Assembly (NCBI RefSeq): GCF_030063305.1
Contig: NZ_JASISV010000003.1
Span: forward strand, 124,001-188,000
Direction of reading: 5' to 3'
DNA from: Salinibacterium sp. G-O1
Lineage (GTDB): Bacteria > Actinomycetota > Actinomycetes > Actinomycetales > Microbacteriaceae
Length of the DNA stretch: 64,000 nucleotides
The notes beneath the pieces are model-generated. The model was not told the origin of the DNA and did no database searches. It saw nothing but the letters and a program-made list of their open reading frames with translations. The position numbers and the translations under genes were made by a program. Positions 27,629-36,226 of the stretch are shown here, piece after piece. Every line of letters begins with the position of its first letter. The stretch's first letter is position 1.

Positions 27629-28277
27629 AAACGTTGAATCGGTAACCGACGTTGCGCACGGTGCCGATGAGCGACTCGAGGTCGCCGAGCTTGGCCCGCA
27701 GGCGCCTCACGTGCACGTCGACGGTGCGCGTGCCCCCGAAGTAGTCGTAGCCCCACACCTCGCTGAGCAACTGCTCGCGCGTGAACACCCGCGACGGGTG
27801 GGTGGCGAGAAACCGCAGCAGCTCGAACTCCTTAAACGTGAGGTCGAGCGGCCGGCCATGAATTTTCGCCGAGTACGACGCCTCGTCGATGACAACACCG
27901 GACGCCTGGATTTTCGACGAACCGGCGTTCTGCGCCTGGCGGCCGAGAGCGAGCCGGATGCGAGCATCGGCCTCGGCGGGGCCAGCCGTGACCAGAATCA
28001 CATCGTCGACACCCCAGTCGGCCGAGACCGCGGTCAGGCCGCCCTCGGTGAGGATGAGGATCAGAGGAACGTTGACGCCGGTGGTCGTGAGGATCTTGCA
28101 CAGCGACTTCGCGCTCGCCAGATCCTGCCGGGCATCCACGAAAATGAGGTCGCAGCTGGGGGCGGAGATCAGTGACGCCGGGGACGCCGGAATCTGTTTG
28201 GTGGCGTGGCTGAGTAGCCCCAATGCGGGTAGGACTTCGGTGTCCACCGCAGAGGTCAGAATTAATAGCTGAGCCAA
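27588..28277 (-). CDS. glnR: GlnR-type orphan response regulator
   Basis: 229 residues from TTG 28277, with GGAGG 6 bases upstream. The N-terminal receiver-like domain (about 1-115) is atypical. The C-terminal winged helix is OmpR-type: [51 protein letters not shown]. No kinase gene is adjacent, as for GlnR, the nitrogen-assimilation regulator of actinomycetes that works without classical phosphorylation. The 3' overlap with mshD repeats the mycobacterial arrangement and supports the assignment. Confidence 0.8.
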   Translation of the reverse strand: MAQLLILTSAVDTEVLPALGLLSHATKQIPASPASLISAPSCDLIFVDARQDLASAKSLCKILTTTGVNVPLILILTEGGLTAVSADWGVDDVILVTAGPAEADARIRLALGRQAQNAGSSKIQASGVVIDEASYSAKIHGRPLDLTFKEFELLRFLATHPSRVFTREQLLSEVWGYDYFGGTRTVDVHVRRLRAKLGDLESLIGTVRNVGYRFNVYDDDNERPSLANA

Positions 28278-28333
28278 AGTGCCTCCAAAAGTGGTGGGGA
28301 CAGTCTAATGGCCGATCGAATAGCATGGATTTT

Positions 28334-28591
28334 ATGAGTTGGCAGGCGGCAAGCGTGATCCCCGTATGGCTGATCGCGTTGGCTGGAGCCATCGTGATTG
28401 GCGTCCTGTCGCCCCGCGACGAGTACTTCACCTGGCTCGGCGTTGTGATGGCCTCGGCAGTGATCGCGACGTTCGCGATCCAGCTGGCCACCCGCCGCCC
28501 CGAAGGGTTCGTCGTTCGCGCGATGGCGAGCATCGGTGTGAGCGTCGTCATTCTCGCCGTGGCATCAGGCGCAGCCGTTCTCTTTGGATAG
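28334..28591 (+). CDS. Small three-helix membrane protein
   Basis: 85 residues (88 from the in-frame ATG 28325). Three hydrophobic segments: VIPVWLIALAGAIVIGVLS, YFTWLGVVMASAVIATFAIQL and MASIGVSVVILAVASGAAVLFG. The hexamer TAGCAT (28321-28326) lies 7 bases before ATG 28334, which favours this start and a leaderless mRNA. Divergent from glnR and first of a group with the 36-aa peptide and the nitrobindin-like gene. Function unknown. Confidence 0.65.
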   Translation: MSWQAASVIPVWLIALAGAIVIGVLSPRDEYFTWLGVVMASAVIATFAIQLATRRPEGFVVRAMASIGVSVVILAVASGAAVLFG

Positions 28592-28600
28592 GATTGGGCC

Positions 28601-28711
28601 ATGCTGCTCGCACTCGAACTCTTCTTCGTCGGCCTCCTCGTGCTGGCGACGCTGTCGATCGGTTTCGTCTCCGTCGTGGTGCTGTACAACCTGTTCCGCG
28701 GCCAGCGCTGA
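28601..28711 (+). CDS. 36-residue membrane peptide
   Basis: A short frame from ATG 28601 to TGA 28709-28711, 9 bases after the previous gene: one membrane helix of about 24 residues (LFFVGLLVLATLSIGFVSVV) and a polar basic tail (YNLFRGQR). The tight fit between two co-oriented genes and the clean helix-tail design support translation. No Shine-Dalgarno is evident. Function unknown. Confidence 0.5.
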   Translation: MLLALELFFVGLLVLATLSIGFVSVVVLYNLFRGQR

Positions 28712-28728
28712 GCTGAAAGGGAGGCACA

Positions 28729-29325
28729 GTGATTGAACTGGATGCCACCAACCCGGCAGAACTCGCCCCCATCTCGTGGCTCATCGGGCTGTGGGAGGGC
28801 ACCGGAATCGTCGATTACAAGGTCGGCGACGAGACGCGCTCCCTCGAGTTCGGCCAACGGCTGAGCTTCACGCACGACGGGCTTCCGCACCTCAACTACA
28901 ACTCGTACACCTGGCTGCTCGATGACGACCGCACGCCGCACGTCACCGAGACCGGCTACTGGAAGCTGACCAGGCCCGCGCTCGACGGCGACCCCGGTCC
29001 GGGGCTGCTGCCCGGGATCGGTCCACGTCCGTTTTCGACGGCCCGCGCGGTCGAGACGCTGCGCCGCTCAGACGGCAGCTTTGAGATCGAGGTGTCGATC
29101 GTGCATCCGGGAGGCGTCAACGAGTTCTATCTCGGACGCGCCAACGGCCCCCGCATCGACCTGTCGACCGACGCCGTCATGCGCACTGCCAGCGCCAAGG
29201 AGTACTCTGCGGCCACCAGGCTCTACGGTCTCGTCGACAACCACCTGCTGTGGGCGTGGGATATCGCGGCCCTCGGCCAGGACCTCCGCACCCATGCTTC
29301 GGGAAGGCTCGCTCGTGTCGAATGA
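28729..29325 (+). CDS. Nitrobindin-like haem-binding beta-barrel (FABP-family) protein
   Basis: 198 residues from GTG 28729 with AAAGGGAGG upstream. The signature GLWEGTG (THAP4/nitrobindin type) opens the barrel, followed by alternating beta strands. A late segment NHLLWAWDIAA is near where the proximal haem histidine lies in the family. Mycobacterial nitrobindins bind ferric haem, scavenge NO and isomerise peroxynitrite. It overlaps the start of the next gene by 11 bases; the same pairing with a YgfZ-type gene occurs in other actinomycetes. Confidence 0.85.
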   Translation: MIELDATNPAELAPISWLIGLWEGTGIVDYKVGDETRSLEFGQRLSFTHDGLPHLNYNSYTWLLDDDRTPHVTETGYWKLTRPALDGDPGPGLLPGIGPRPFSTARAVETLRRSDGSFEIEVSIVHPGGVNEFYLGRANGPRIDLSTDAVMRTASAKEYSAATRLYGLVDNHLLWAWDIAALGQDLRTHASGRLARVE

Positions 29326-30349
29326 CTTTGCTGCACGGCCCGGCGCCGTGGGCGACCCGCCGCAGCACTACGGCAACCCGCTCAGCGAGCAGAAGGCGCT
29401 CGCATCCGGTGAGGCGATTGTCGACCTCTCCGACCGCGCCGTCATCACCGTGACCGGGCCAGACCGACTCACCTGGCTCGACTCGCTCACCTCGCAGGCC
29501 GTCGCAAAGCTCGCGCCGGGGGAGTCGGCCGAAACGCTGCTGCTCGACCCGTCCGGCCGTGTCGAGCACGCGATGCGTCTCGTCGACGACGGCGAGACAG
29601 CCTGGCTGCTGGTCGACGCGAATCAGGGCGCGAAACTGACCGCCTGGCTCGACCGCATGCGGTTCATGCTGCGCGTGGAGGTCGCCGATCGCACCGCAGA
29701 CTTCGCCACCGTCGGAACCCTCGGCACGCAGGAGTTGCCCGCCGTGGCCACCTGGCGCGACCCGTGGGCGGACGGCCCCGGCCACACCTATGCCGCGACG
29801 AGACCGGATGCGCCCTGGTCGTACAGCGAGGTGCTCGTCGAGCGCGGCGCAGACCTCAGCGCGTTCCCGGCCGCGGGAAGCCTCGCACTGGAGGCGTTGC
29901 GCATCGCGGCGTGGCGTCCGCGGCTCGCGACGGAAGGCGACGAGAAGACGATCCCGCACGAGCTCGACTGGCTTCGCTCGGCCGTTCACCTGGCCAAGGG
30001 CTGCTACCGCGGCCAGGAGACCGTGGCCAAGGTGCACAACCTCGGGCACCCTCCGCGCAGGATCGTCATGCTGCACCTCGACGGATCCGACGGAGTGCAC
30101 GCCGCCGCCGGTTCACCCGTGCTGCTCGGTGACGCGGAGGTCGGCCGCGTGACATCCGCGGCTCTGCACTATGAGCTGGGCCCGATCGCTCTCGCCGTCG
30201 TGAAACGCAGCGTTGACCCCGCGGCCGAGCTCGTCGTGAGAGTCGACGAGACACTCATCGCCGCGGCCCAGGACGTGATCGTTCCGACGGATGCCGGAGC
30301 CTCAGCGAACGTGCCGCGCCTGCCCCGCCTCGGCGCCGTTCGGCGATGA
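29315..30349 (+). CDS. ygfZ: YgfZ/GcvT-family folate-binding protein
   Basis: 344 residues from GTG 29315, 8 bases after GGGAAGG; an ATG at 29294 is also in frame. Folate-binding GcvT fold with the YgfZ signature KGCYRGQE near residue 229, whose cysteine is important in E. coli YgfZ for repair of iron-sulfur enzymes. It helps Fe-S cluster proteins such as radical-SAM enzymes, using tetrahydrofolate. Cotranscribed with the nitrobindin-like gene. Confidence 0.88.
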   Translation: MSNDFAARPGAVGDPPQHYGNPLSEQKALASGEAIVDLSDRAVITVTGPDRLTWLDSLTSQAVAKLAPGESAETLLLDPSGRVEHAMRLVDDGETAWLLVDANQGAKLTAWLDRMRFMLRVEVADRTADFATVGTLGTQELPAVATWRDPWADGPGHTYAATRPDAPWSYSEVLVERGADLSAFPAAGSLALEALRIAAWRPRLATEGDEKTIPHELDWLRSAVHLAKGCYRGQETVAKVHNLGHPPRRIVMLHLDGSDGVHAAAGSPVLLGDAEVGRVTSAALHYELGPIALAVVKRSVDPAAELVVRVDETLIAAAQDVIVPTDAGASANVPRLPRLGAVRR

Positions 30350-30359
30350 TCGACACCCC

Positions 30360-31466
30360 GTGACCGAGTCCGCTCCACTGCGCCGACTCGCACGTCGGGT
30401 GCACGTGCGGGCGACACTGCGGTCAGCTGGACGGCGCGGTGCGGAATCGCTGCCAGCGGTCATCCAAATCGTCGTCGCGTCAGTCGTCTCGTACTCGATT
30501 TCGCACTATCTGCTCGGGCACCCCGCCCCCTTCATCGCGGTAGCCGTGACGATCACCTCCCTCGGGCTCACGAGGGATGCCCGGCCGCGGCGAGTGTTCG
30601 ACAACGCCCTCGGGGTGGCGATCGGCATCACGCTGAGCGAGCTGCTGGTGTTCGTCGTCGGCAGAGGCGTCTGGCAGATCGCGATCGTGCTGTTCGTGGT
30701 GCTGCTGATCGCCCGGGTGTTCTCACCGAATCCGGCGTTCGCTGTCGCTGCCGCCGTGCAGTCCGCGATCGTGGTGATCGTGCCGGGGCCTACCGGTCTC
30801 GTCTTCACTCGCACCCTCGATGCCGTCGTCGCGGGCGTGGTGGCGCTCGCCGCCACCGCGCTGATCCCGCGCAACCCGAACAAGGATGCCGCCCGCGAAC
30901 GCCGCCGGCTGTTTGCGGCGGTCGACGAGGGCATCGGATCCGTCGTCGACTGCCTCCGGGATGCGGATGAGGCCGCCGGCGAGCTCGGGCTCGCCCGTCT
31001 CAGGCGCACCCAGCCGATGATCGACGCCTGGACGGCCTCGCTCGAGAGCGCGATCGCGGTAGCCCGCATCTCGCCGTTCCTCAGGTCCAGGTTGCCGGAA
31101 CTTCACCGCGACGTGCGGTTTCTCGCCGCCGCGGATCTCGCAGCCAGGCACATGCGCACGCTTGCCCGCCGCACGGAGTTTCTGGTGCGCGACGGGGTTC
31201 GGCGCCCAGCGCTCGCCGAGATCGTCGAGCAACTCGGCACCGGCATGCGGCTCATCGGTGACGAGGCGGACGACCCGCAGGTCGGCGGATCCGCGCGGTC
31301 ATTGCTGACGGATGTCGCGCGCCGCCTCACCCCATCCGGCATCGTCCCCGACGGCCACGTCACAGACCTTGCGATCGTGCTGATGTTGCGTCCGCTGGCC
31401 GTCGACCTGCTGGTGGGCACGGGAATGCCGATCGACGAGGCGCGAGCGCTGCTGCCCGAGGTGTAG
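30360..31466 (+). CDS. FUSC-family membrane protein
   Basis: 368 residues from GTG 30360, 10 bases after the ygfZ stop. Five to six membrane helices in the first 180 residues (VIQIVVASVVSYSISHYLLG, IAVAVTITSLGL, IAIVLFVVLLIARVF and others), with the FUSC feature of a soluble helical C-terminal half from about residue 185. Related to aromatic-acid exporters such as AaeB, but shorter; substrate unknown. A hairpin ends the transcript at 31486-31541. Confidence 0.75.
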   Translation: MTESAPLRRLARRVHVRATLRSAGRRGAESLPAVIQIVVASVVSYSISHYLLGHPAPFIAVAVTITSLGLTRDARPRRVFDNALGVAIGITLSELLVFVVGRGVWQIAIVLFVVLLIARVFSPNPAFAVAAAVQSAIVVIVPGPTGLVFTRTLDAVVAGVVALAATALIPRNPNKDAARERRRLFAAVDEGIGSVVDCLRDADEAAGELGLARLRRTQPMIDAWTASLESAIAVARISPFLRSRLPELHRDVRFLAAADLAARHMRTLARRTEFLVRDGVRRPALAEIVEQLGTGMRLIGDEADDPQVGGSARSLLTDVARRLTPSGIVPDGHVTDLAIVLMLRPLAVDLLVGTGMPIDEARALLPEV

Positions 31467-31485
31467 CGGGCTCACCACTCGCGCC

Positions 31486-31541
31486 GAGACCTCCACTTCT
31501 GCTGGGTTCGCGCGCGCCCAGACCGCAAAAGTGGAGGTCTC
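31486..31541. terminator. Bidirectional hairpin between convergent genes
   Basis: The 13-bp arms GAGACCTCCACTT (31486-31498) and AAGTGGAGGTCTC (31529-31541) are perfect inverse repeats; an inner CTGGG/CCCAG pair extends the stem. A 14-bp word GGGCTCACCACTCG precedes the hairpin (near 31469) and recurs at the 3' end of the methyltransferase gene (near 31580). It may be one copy of a dispersed intergenic repeat. Confidence 0.7.
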
Positions 31542-31581
31542 GACGCGGCGCGCGGGCCGCGGGGCGCTCAGGCGGCCGGGC

Positions 31582-32355
31582 TCACCACTCGAAGCCGCGC
31601 GGCGCCACCGCATCCCACGCCACCGTCAGCTCGCCGAGCCGCCAGCGCGCCTTCGTGCCCTGGATCGGCCAGCTCTGCTTCATGGATGCCGCGACCGCCG
31701 CCCAGCGCTGCGACGGCCCGTACACACTGAGGGGCGCGTGCACTTGCCACCAGCGGTCGAGGTCGGCGAGGTAGCTGTGCACGGATTCCCCGGGAACGTT
31801 GCGGTGAATGAGCACCTTCGGCAGCCGCTCCGCGACGATAGACGGCCGGTCGAGGTCGGCCAGGCGCAGGCTCACGGTGAGGGTCTGGGGGCCGGCGGCC
31901 GTGACATCCACCCAGCTGGCGACCCTGCCGACCTCATTGCAGGTGCCCTCCACGAGCACCCCGCCGGGCTGCAGCCGGCCGACCATGCGCCGCCAGTTCT
32001 CGAGCACCTGCGACTCGTCATACTGCCGCAGCACATTCAGGGCCCGGATGATCGTGGGAGCCTCGCCCGGAACCTCGAAGCCGCCCAGCCTGAAGCTCAC
32101 CCCCCGCCGCGAGCTGAGGGAGGCGATCCGCACGCGTTCCGGCTCGATCTCGATGCCGACGACCTCCACATCGGGCCGCACGCGCGCCAGTCGCTGGTGC
32201 AGTTCGAGCGAGGTGGTCGCGGATGCCCCGTAGCCGAGATCGACGACGAGGGCAGTGGGCGCCTGCCGCAGTACGGGCAGTTGCGCGATCCACCGGTCGA
32301 TGCGGCGGAGCCGGTTGGTGCCGGTGGTTCCGCGGGTGACCTGGCCGATGGGCAT
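31582..32355 (-). CDS. Class I SAM-dependent methyltransferase
   Basis: 257 residues from ATG 32355, with GGGAG about 10 bases upstream; a TTG at 32373 is possible. The SAM-binding motif I is ALVVDLGYGASATTSLEL and motif II ends VVGIEIEPERV. Substrate is not readable. It is on the opposite strand to FUSC (convergent) and follows a small membrane-protein gene. The leader of this gene is strikingly similar to that of the membrane-protein gene upstream. Confidence 0.75.
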   Translation of the reverse strand: MPIGQVTRGTTGTNRLRRIDRWIAQLPVLRQAPTALVVDLGYGASATTSLELHQRLARVRPDVEVVGIEIEPERVRIASLSSRRGVSFRLGGFEVPGEAPTIIRALNVLRQYDESQVLENWRRMVGRLQPGGVLVEGTCNEVGRVASWVDVTAAGPQTLTVSLRLADLDRPSIVAERLPKVLIHRNVPGESVHSYLADLDRWWQVHAPLSVYGPSQRWAAVAASMKQSWPIQGTKARWRLGELTVAWDAVAPRGFEW

Positions 32356-32391
32356 GCGCCCATTCTCCCGCAACCCCGATGCGGCGGACCG

Positions 32392-32832
32392 CTACTCCGG
32401 CAGGTTCCAGCGGAAGCGCGAGGTCTTCCTTGATCCGATCCACATGGGCACCTTCGCGGCGAACCCGATCGCGAAGAACCCGCCGACGCCGAGCACGGCG
32501 GCCACGAATCCGGTGATGGCCAGCCACTGGATGCCGTTCCCGACCCCGAGCGAACCGCCGATGAGTCCCGCCACGAAGAGAGCGCCAATGAATCCGCCGC
32601 CGGGCCAGATCGCTTCGCCACCGAGCACGGCAGCGATCAAGAGCGGCACCACGATCCCGCCATACAGGAGGCCCTGCACGAGCAACTCCTGCCACGGCTC
32701 GGGGGAGCTGTCGAGAGTGCTTCCGTAGATGAGGCCGGCGACGGGAACTATGAAGACGGCAGCGGTCAGCACTTTGGTCCAGTTTCGGATGGTGCGGGCG
32801 CTGAAGCGATACCGATATGCAGGAGCGGGCAT
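32392..32832 (-). CDS. Four-helix membrane protein of unknown function
   Basis: 146 residues from ATG 32832, with GGGAGA about 10 bases upstream; ATG 32841 is the alternative. Four hydrophobic helices: [59 protein letters not shown] and [21 protein letters not shown]. The basic C-terminus reads [15 protein letters not shown]. Family not recognised. It lies 37 bases upstream of the methyltransferase and may be cotranscribed; divergent from gpmA. Confidence 0.65.
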   Translation of the reverse strand: MPAPAYRYRFSARTIRNWTKVLTAAVFIVPVAGLIYGSTLDSSPEPWQELLVQGLLYGGIVVPLLIAAVLGGEAIWPGGGFIGALFVAGLIGGSLGVGNGIQWLAITGFVAAVLGVGGFFAIGFAAKVPMWIGSRKTSRFRWNLPE

Positions 32833-32901
32833 GCGAACCATTCTCCCGCAACCCGCCACGTCTACCCCCCGCGACTGCCCCCCATCGCTACGCTGTACCC
32901 C

Positions 32902-33648
32902 ATGACGCACACTCTCATCCTCCTTCGCCATGGCAATTCAGACTGGAACCAGAAGAACCTTTTCACGGGCTGGGTCGATGTGCGTCTCAGTGATCAGGGT
33001 GTCACCGAGGCGACCCGCGCCGGCGAGCTGCTCGCCGAGGCCGGCCTGAAGCCGGACATCTCGTACACGAGCCTCCTGACCCGCGCCATCCAGACCGCCA
33101 ACATTGCTCTCGACGTCGCCGATCGCGCGTGGCTGCCGGTCAAGCGCACCTGGCGCCTCAACGAGCGTCACTACGGCGCGCTGCAGGGGTTGGACAAGGC
33201 CGAAACCCTCGAGAAGTTCGGCCCCGAGAAGTTCATGGAGTGGCGCCGCAGCTTCGATGTGCCGCCGCCCGTGCTCGATGACGACGCCGAGTACAGCCAG
33301 GTTCACGACGAGCGCTATGTGGGCATCGACGGCGAGATTCCCCGCACCGAGAGCCTCAAGCTGGTCATCGACCGCATGCTCCCGTACTGGGAATCAGACA
33401 TCATCCCCGACCTCGCCGCCGGCAAGACCGTGCTGGTCACCGCCCACGGCAACTCGCTGCGTGCGCTCGTGAAGCACCTCGACGGCATCTCGGACGACGC
33501 CATCTCTGAGCTCAACATTCCTACCGGCATCCCGCTGGTGTACGAGCTCGACGACAACTTCATGCCCACCGGCCCCGGAAAGTACCTCGACCCTGAGGCC
33601 GCTGCCGCTGGGGCTGCCGCGGTCGCCGCTCAGGGCGCCAAGAAGTGA
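32902..33648 (+). CDS. gpmA: 2,3-bisphosphoglycerate-dependent phosphoglycerate mutase
   Basis: 248 residues. [10 protein letters not shown] contains the phospho-acceptor H10; [15 protein letters not shown] and the later [10 protein letters not shown] complete the dPGM active site. It interconverts 3- and 2-phosphoglycerate in glycolysis. TACGCT (32889-32894) is 7 bases before the ATG and there is no Shine-Dalgarno, so the mRNA is probably leaderless. The stop overlaps the next gene by GTGA. Confidence 0.96.
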   Translation: MTHTLILLRHGNSDWNQKNLFTGWVDVRLSDQGVTEATRAGELLAEAGLKPDISYTSLLTRAIQTANIALDVADRAWLPVKRTWRLNERHYGALQGLDKAETLEKFGPEKFMEWRRSFDVPPPVLDDDAEYSQVHDERYVGIDGEIPRTESLKLVIDRMLPYWESDIIPDLAAGKTVLVTAHGNSLRALVKHLDGISDDAISELNIPTGIPLVYELDDNFMPTGPGKYLDPEAAAAGAAAVAAQGAKK

Positions 33649-34127
33649 CCTCAAGCCGGTTCACTGTCAGTGCGCTGCTTGAGCCGGCCAGCGATTTCTC
33701 GTCCACCCGGTGGCCACTGCACCTGACCGTGGTCGGTAATTTCGTGCTCGAAGGGTCAACCTACGATGTGCGCGATTTCCTGGTGGATGTCACGGCATCC
33801 CATCCACCGCTGACCCTGCTCGGCGGTCGGGATGACTGGCTCCCCGGCGACCAGTGGGTCACCAGGATCGAGCCGAACGTGGCGCTCACGGAGCTGCACC
33901 AGGAGTTGCGACAGGGTTTGCTTCTGCTCGGCGCCCGGTTCGAGGCATCCGGTGTCATGCAGCATTTCGCTCCGCACGTCGCCGTGCAGAAGACGTCGCG
34001 GCTGCGCAGGGGCGACACCGTGATGGTCGGCGAGCTTGCGCTGATCGACCGCGCGCCGGGTGGAGACCCGACCAGCCACGAGATCATCGCACGCGGCAAG
34101 CTGCAGGATCTGGCCGCGCTGCGCTAG
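33645..34127 (+). CDS. 2H phosphoesterase (2'-5' RNA ligase-like) superfamily protein
   Basis: 160 residues from GTG 33645, overlapping the gpmA stop by four bases. Two motifs fit the 2H superfamily: LHLTVVG (H-x-T-x) and APHVAVQ (H-x-A-x, with Ala in place of the usual Thr/Ser). Members cleave or ligate 2',3'-cyclic or 2'-5' phosphodiesters. The altered second motif makes the exact reaction uncertain. Its 3' end overlaps the convergent DUF4192 gene by 44 bases. Confidence 0.65.
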   Translation: MTSSRFTVSALLEPASDFSSTRWPLHLTVVGNFVLEGSTYDVRDFLVDVTASHPPLTLLGGRDDWLPGDQWVTRIEPNVALTELHQELRQGLLLLGARFEASGVMQHFAPHVAVQKTSRLRRGDTVMVGELALIDRAPGGDPTSHEIIARGKLQDLAALR

Positions 34128-35280
34128 CTGCCGCGTCACCCCCGCCGTAAACCCACTCCGGGAGCATGCCCGCGTCGAGCATCGTGTTGAGCAGCAGCGC
34201 CATGCTGTGATTCGGATCGATCGCCAGCGCCATGTCTGAGGCGGTGCCGGCTGCCGAGCCACGACCCAAGCTCCACTGCAGCCAGCTCAACATGCACAGT
34301 GGACCGGGCCGGTAGTGGTCGGGGATGTTCGCGATGAGCTCCTTGAGTAGCTCAATACACCCCTTGACGCGCGGCACGTTCGGGCGGCGCGACCCCTTCC
34401 CGCCAAGGAGGTTGTTGCTGTCATCGAGATCGATGCGGCCTGCGTCAACCTCGCGCTGAACGACCTCATCCATTGTGCTGCCGGATTCGGCCTGAAGGAG
34501 GTGATACTGCGCGTTCGATTGGAGTATGGCCTCGCCGAACTCGCAGCCGAAGGCGATGGTGATGCTCATCACGTCGCGGTCGCTGGGGCGTTGGGCCATC
34601 GAGAGCATCCACGCGCTGACCTCCAGCGGAGGTGTCGGGTTCTCGGCGATCGAACACGAACACGATGCGGGGTCGACATCCATGAGTTTCGTGAGCCGAT
34701 TGAGCTCCAGCATTGCCTCATCGGTGTGCCGTTCGAATCCATCGAGCAGGAATTCGAGCCGCTCAGCGATAAGCGGGTCGCGCTCGGGAAGCGCAGCAAC
34801 GTCGTCGAGATCGTTCAGCACCTCGTGGCCACTCAACTGTGACGCGACCTCGCTGTCGGTGATCATGCTGAGAGGATGCCCCTGCCGCGGGTAGCCCGTA
34901 TCGAAGTAGTCGGCCCACCCATCGCCGGCAACGCACAGCGCATTGGGCAAGTGGAACCCCGCCCCGTGGATTCTCGCACTCAGCATTCGGCCCAGCTCCA
35001 GTTGGGGGATGCCGTGCTCGCCCTCGAAGGTCTCGTCGGTGTAGATGATCATCGAGGCGCCGCTGATTCCGGTGATGCGACTCAGCATTCCGACAATGGT
35101 GGATGCGACGGCCTTCTGGTTACTGCGTCGCTGCCGGGGGAGGTCCAGCCGAAGCAACTCAGCCGTGCGTCGCCCTCGGAATGCGACGCAGACGATGCTG
35201 TTCCTCGGTCGGAAGCCGAGCAGCACGGGGACGGCGGAGAGGAAGTCGGCGGCGGTTGCTGCGTGCAGGATTTCGGTCAT
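34084..35280 (-). CDS. DUF4192 domain protein
   Basis: 398 residues. The opening ATAADFLSAVPVLLGFRPRNSIVCVAFRG is the signature of the actinobacterial DUF4192 family, whose function is unknown. The rest is soluble and mostly helical, with a tail MALAIDPNHSMALLLNTMLDAG that looks TPR-like, as usual for the family. The 267 bases to the next gene (35281-35547) contain no gene I can support. Confidence 0.8.
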   Translation of the reverse strand: MTEILHAATAADFLSAVPVLLGFRPRNSIVCVAFRGRRTAELLRLDLPRQRRSNQKAVASTIVGMLSRITGISGASMIIYTDETFEGEHGIPQLELGRMLSARIHGAGFHLPNALCVAGDGWADYFDTGYPRQGHPLSMITDSEVASQLSGHEVLNDLDDVAALPERDPLIAERLEFLLDGFERHTDEAMLELNRLTKLMDVDPASCSCSIAENPTPPLEVSAWMLSMAQRPSDRDVMSITIAFGCEFGEAILQSNAQYHLLQAESGSTMDEVVQREVDAGRIDLDDSNNLLGGKGSRRPNVPRVKGCIELLKELIANIPDHYRPGPLCMLSWLQWSLGRGSAAGTASDMALAIDPNHSMALLLNTMLDAGMLPEWVYGGGDAAASAARPDPAACRVR

Positions 35281-35547
35281 GCCGCCATGGTGAACCCCTC
35301 GTTGAGCTTCAACTGGAGGCCGGCGGGAATCTGTGCAGAAGTCGCAGCCTGTGGAGAACTCGGGTGTTCCTTGCGTGCGATATTCGCAGCCGTGACCGAT
35401 GCCGATATGGATGACGCGATCGACGAGCGGGTCCTCGCGGTGCTGACCGAGCGTTGCGCCCCTTCTGCACAGGCGCCACCTGCGGTGGGTTCTCCCCCGA
35501 CCCGGGACCTTCCTCCATAGGGGCTACCTCGATGCACACCATGTCTC

Positions 35548-36018
35548 ATGACACGACCGAACTACGACGACATCCGCACTATCCCGCTGCCCACCGATCG
35601 CGAGCTCATCCCGCACGTGCAGGTCATGCTTGAGCAGTCGCTGCGCCGGCAGGTGTGGATCATGTTCCTTGACGAACACTCCAGACCGCTGCCGATCCTT
35701 ATACCGATGGATGTCGACGCCGAAGCGTGCGAGCGTGACTCCGCTGACCTCGTCTCCGCGCTCAGTTGCGTGCTTCTCGATCTGGAAAAGGCGACCATCG
35801 TCATGACCCTCGAGCGACCGGGTCCGATAGAAACCATGGATCGCGACCGGCGCTGGCTGCGCACGTTGAGGGAGGCGTGCGTCGGATCAGGGATGGCGTT
35901 CCGCGGGCCATTCCTCCTGCTCGGCGGCGAGGTTAAGCAGGTGCCGCCCGATGACTATGTCGGTATACCGTGGGTATACTCGCCTTATGACGAGTACGAC
36001 GATCAAGGTTCCTTCTGA
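35548..36018 (+). CDS. Hypothetical protein, left paralog flanking the accessory island
   Basis: 156 residues, family not recognised. The sequence is clearly homologous along its full length to the protein at 43457-43924: shared TIPLPTDRELIPH, RRQVWIM, LERPGP, MDRDRRWLRTLREAC, VPPDDYVG and the final QGSF. Soluble alpha/beta, no signal peptide. The shared core MDRDRRWLRTLREAC suggests a conserved binding surface. The 3' end overlaps the antitoxin gene by 32 bases and contains that gene's promoter. Confidence 0.7.
   Translation: MTRPNYDDIRTIPLPTDRELIPHVQVMLEQSLRRQVWIMFLDEHSRPLPILIPMDVDAEACERDSADLVSALSCVLLDLEKATIVMTLERPGPIETMDRDRRWLRTLREACVGSGMAFRGPFLLLGGEVKQVPPDDYVGIPWVYSPYDEYDDQGSF
35951..35980 (+). 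promoter_or_regulatory. Promoter/operator of the toxin-antitoxin operon, inside the upstream gene
   Basis: A -35-like ATGACT (35951-35956) and a -10 TATACT (35975-35980) with an 18-base spacer. The -10 ends 6 bases before the antitoxin ATG, so transcripts should be leaderless. GGTATACC (35962-35969) and GGTATACT (35973-35980) repeat with an 11-base period across the spacer and -10, as expected of an antitoxin operator. Confidence 0.65.
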
Positions 36019-36226
36019 ACTGCGTGATCGACTCAATGCCGAGGCGCGCAAGGAGGGACGCACTGTGGCTGAGGTGATCGAGAAGCTCCTCCTCGAGCGG
36101 GGGAGGGCGGATCGGTTCCGGGCGATCCGGGAGGTCCGTGCCGCGCAGACCCCTGAGCAGATGGCCGACTACCTGGCTGAGCACGAGGAGTTTGCCTCCA
36201 TGAACGTGCTGCCTCCCGAATGGTGA
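35987..36226 (+). CDS. Antitoxin, ribbon-helix-helix-like
   Basis: 79 residues from ATG 35987; an upstream in-frame start at 35951 lies within the promoter. The N-terminus TSTTIKVPSELRDRLNAEARKEGRTVAEVIEKLLLER is a typical RHH/Arc DNA-binding fold. The acidic C-terminus (QTPEQMADYLAEHEEFASMN...PPEW) would wrap the toxin. It overlaps the toxin gene by 7 bases (GTGA within). It should repress its own promoter at the GGTATAC repeats. Confidence 0.82.
   Translation: MTSTTIKVPSELRDRLNAEARKEGRTVAEVIEKLLLERGRADRFRAIREVRAAQTPEQMADYLAEHEEFASMNVLPPEW

Noticed and set aside
35503-35516. GGGACCTTCCTCC as a fifth DosR-like site
   Set aside because: It lacks the second half of the dyad and precedes an unrelated gene.
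35394-35520. Possible 41-aa frame from GTG 35394 (VTDADMDDAIDERVLAVL...)
   Set aside because: Codon pattern looks protein-like, but it is short, has no ribosome-binding site and no recognisable partner; could be a decayed gene end, not supported enough to list.
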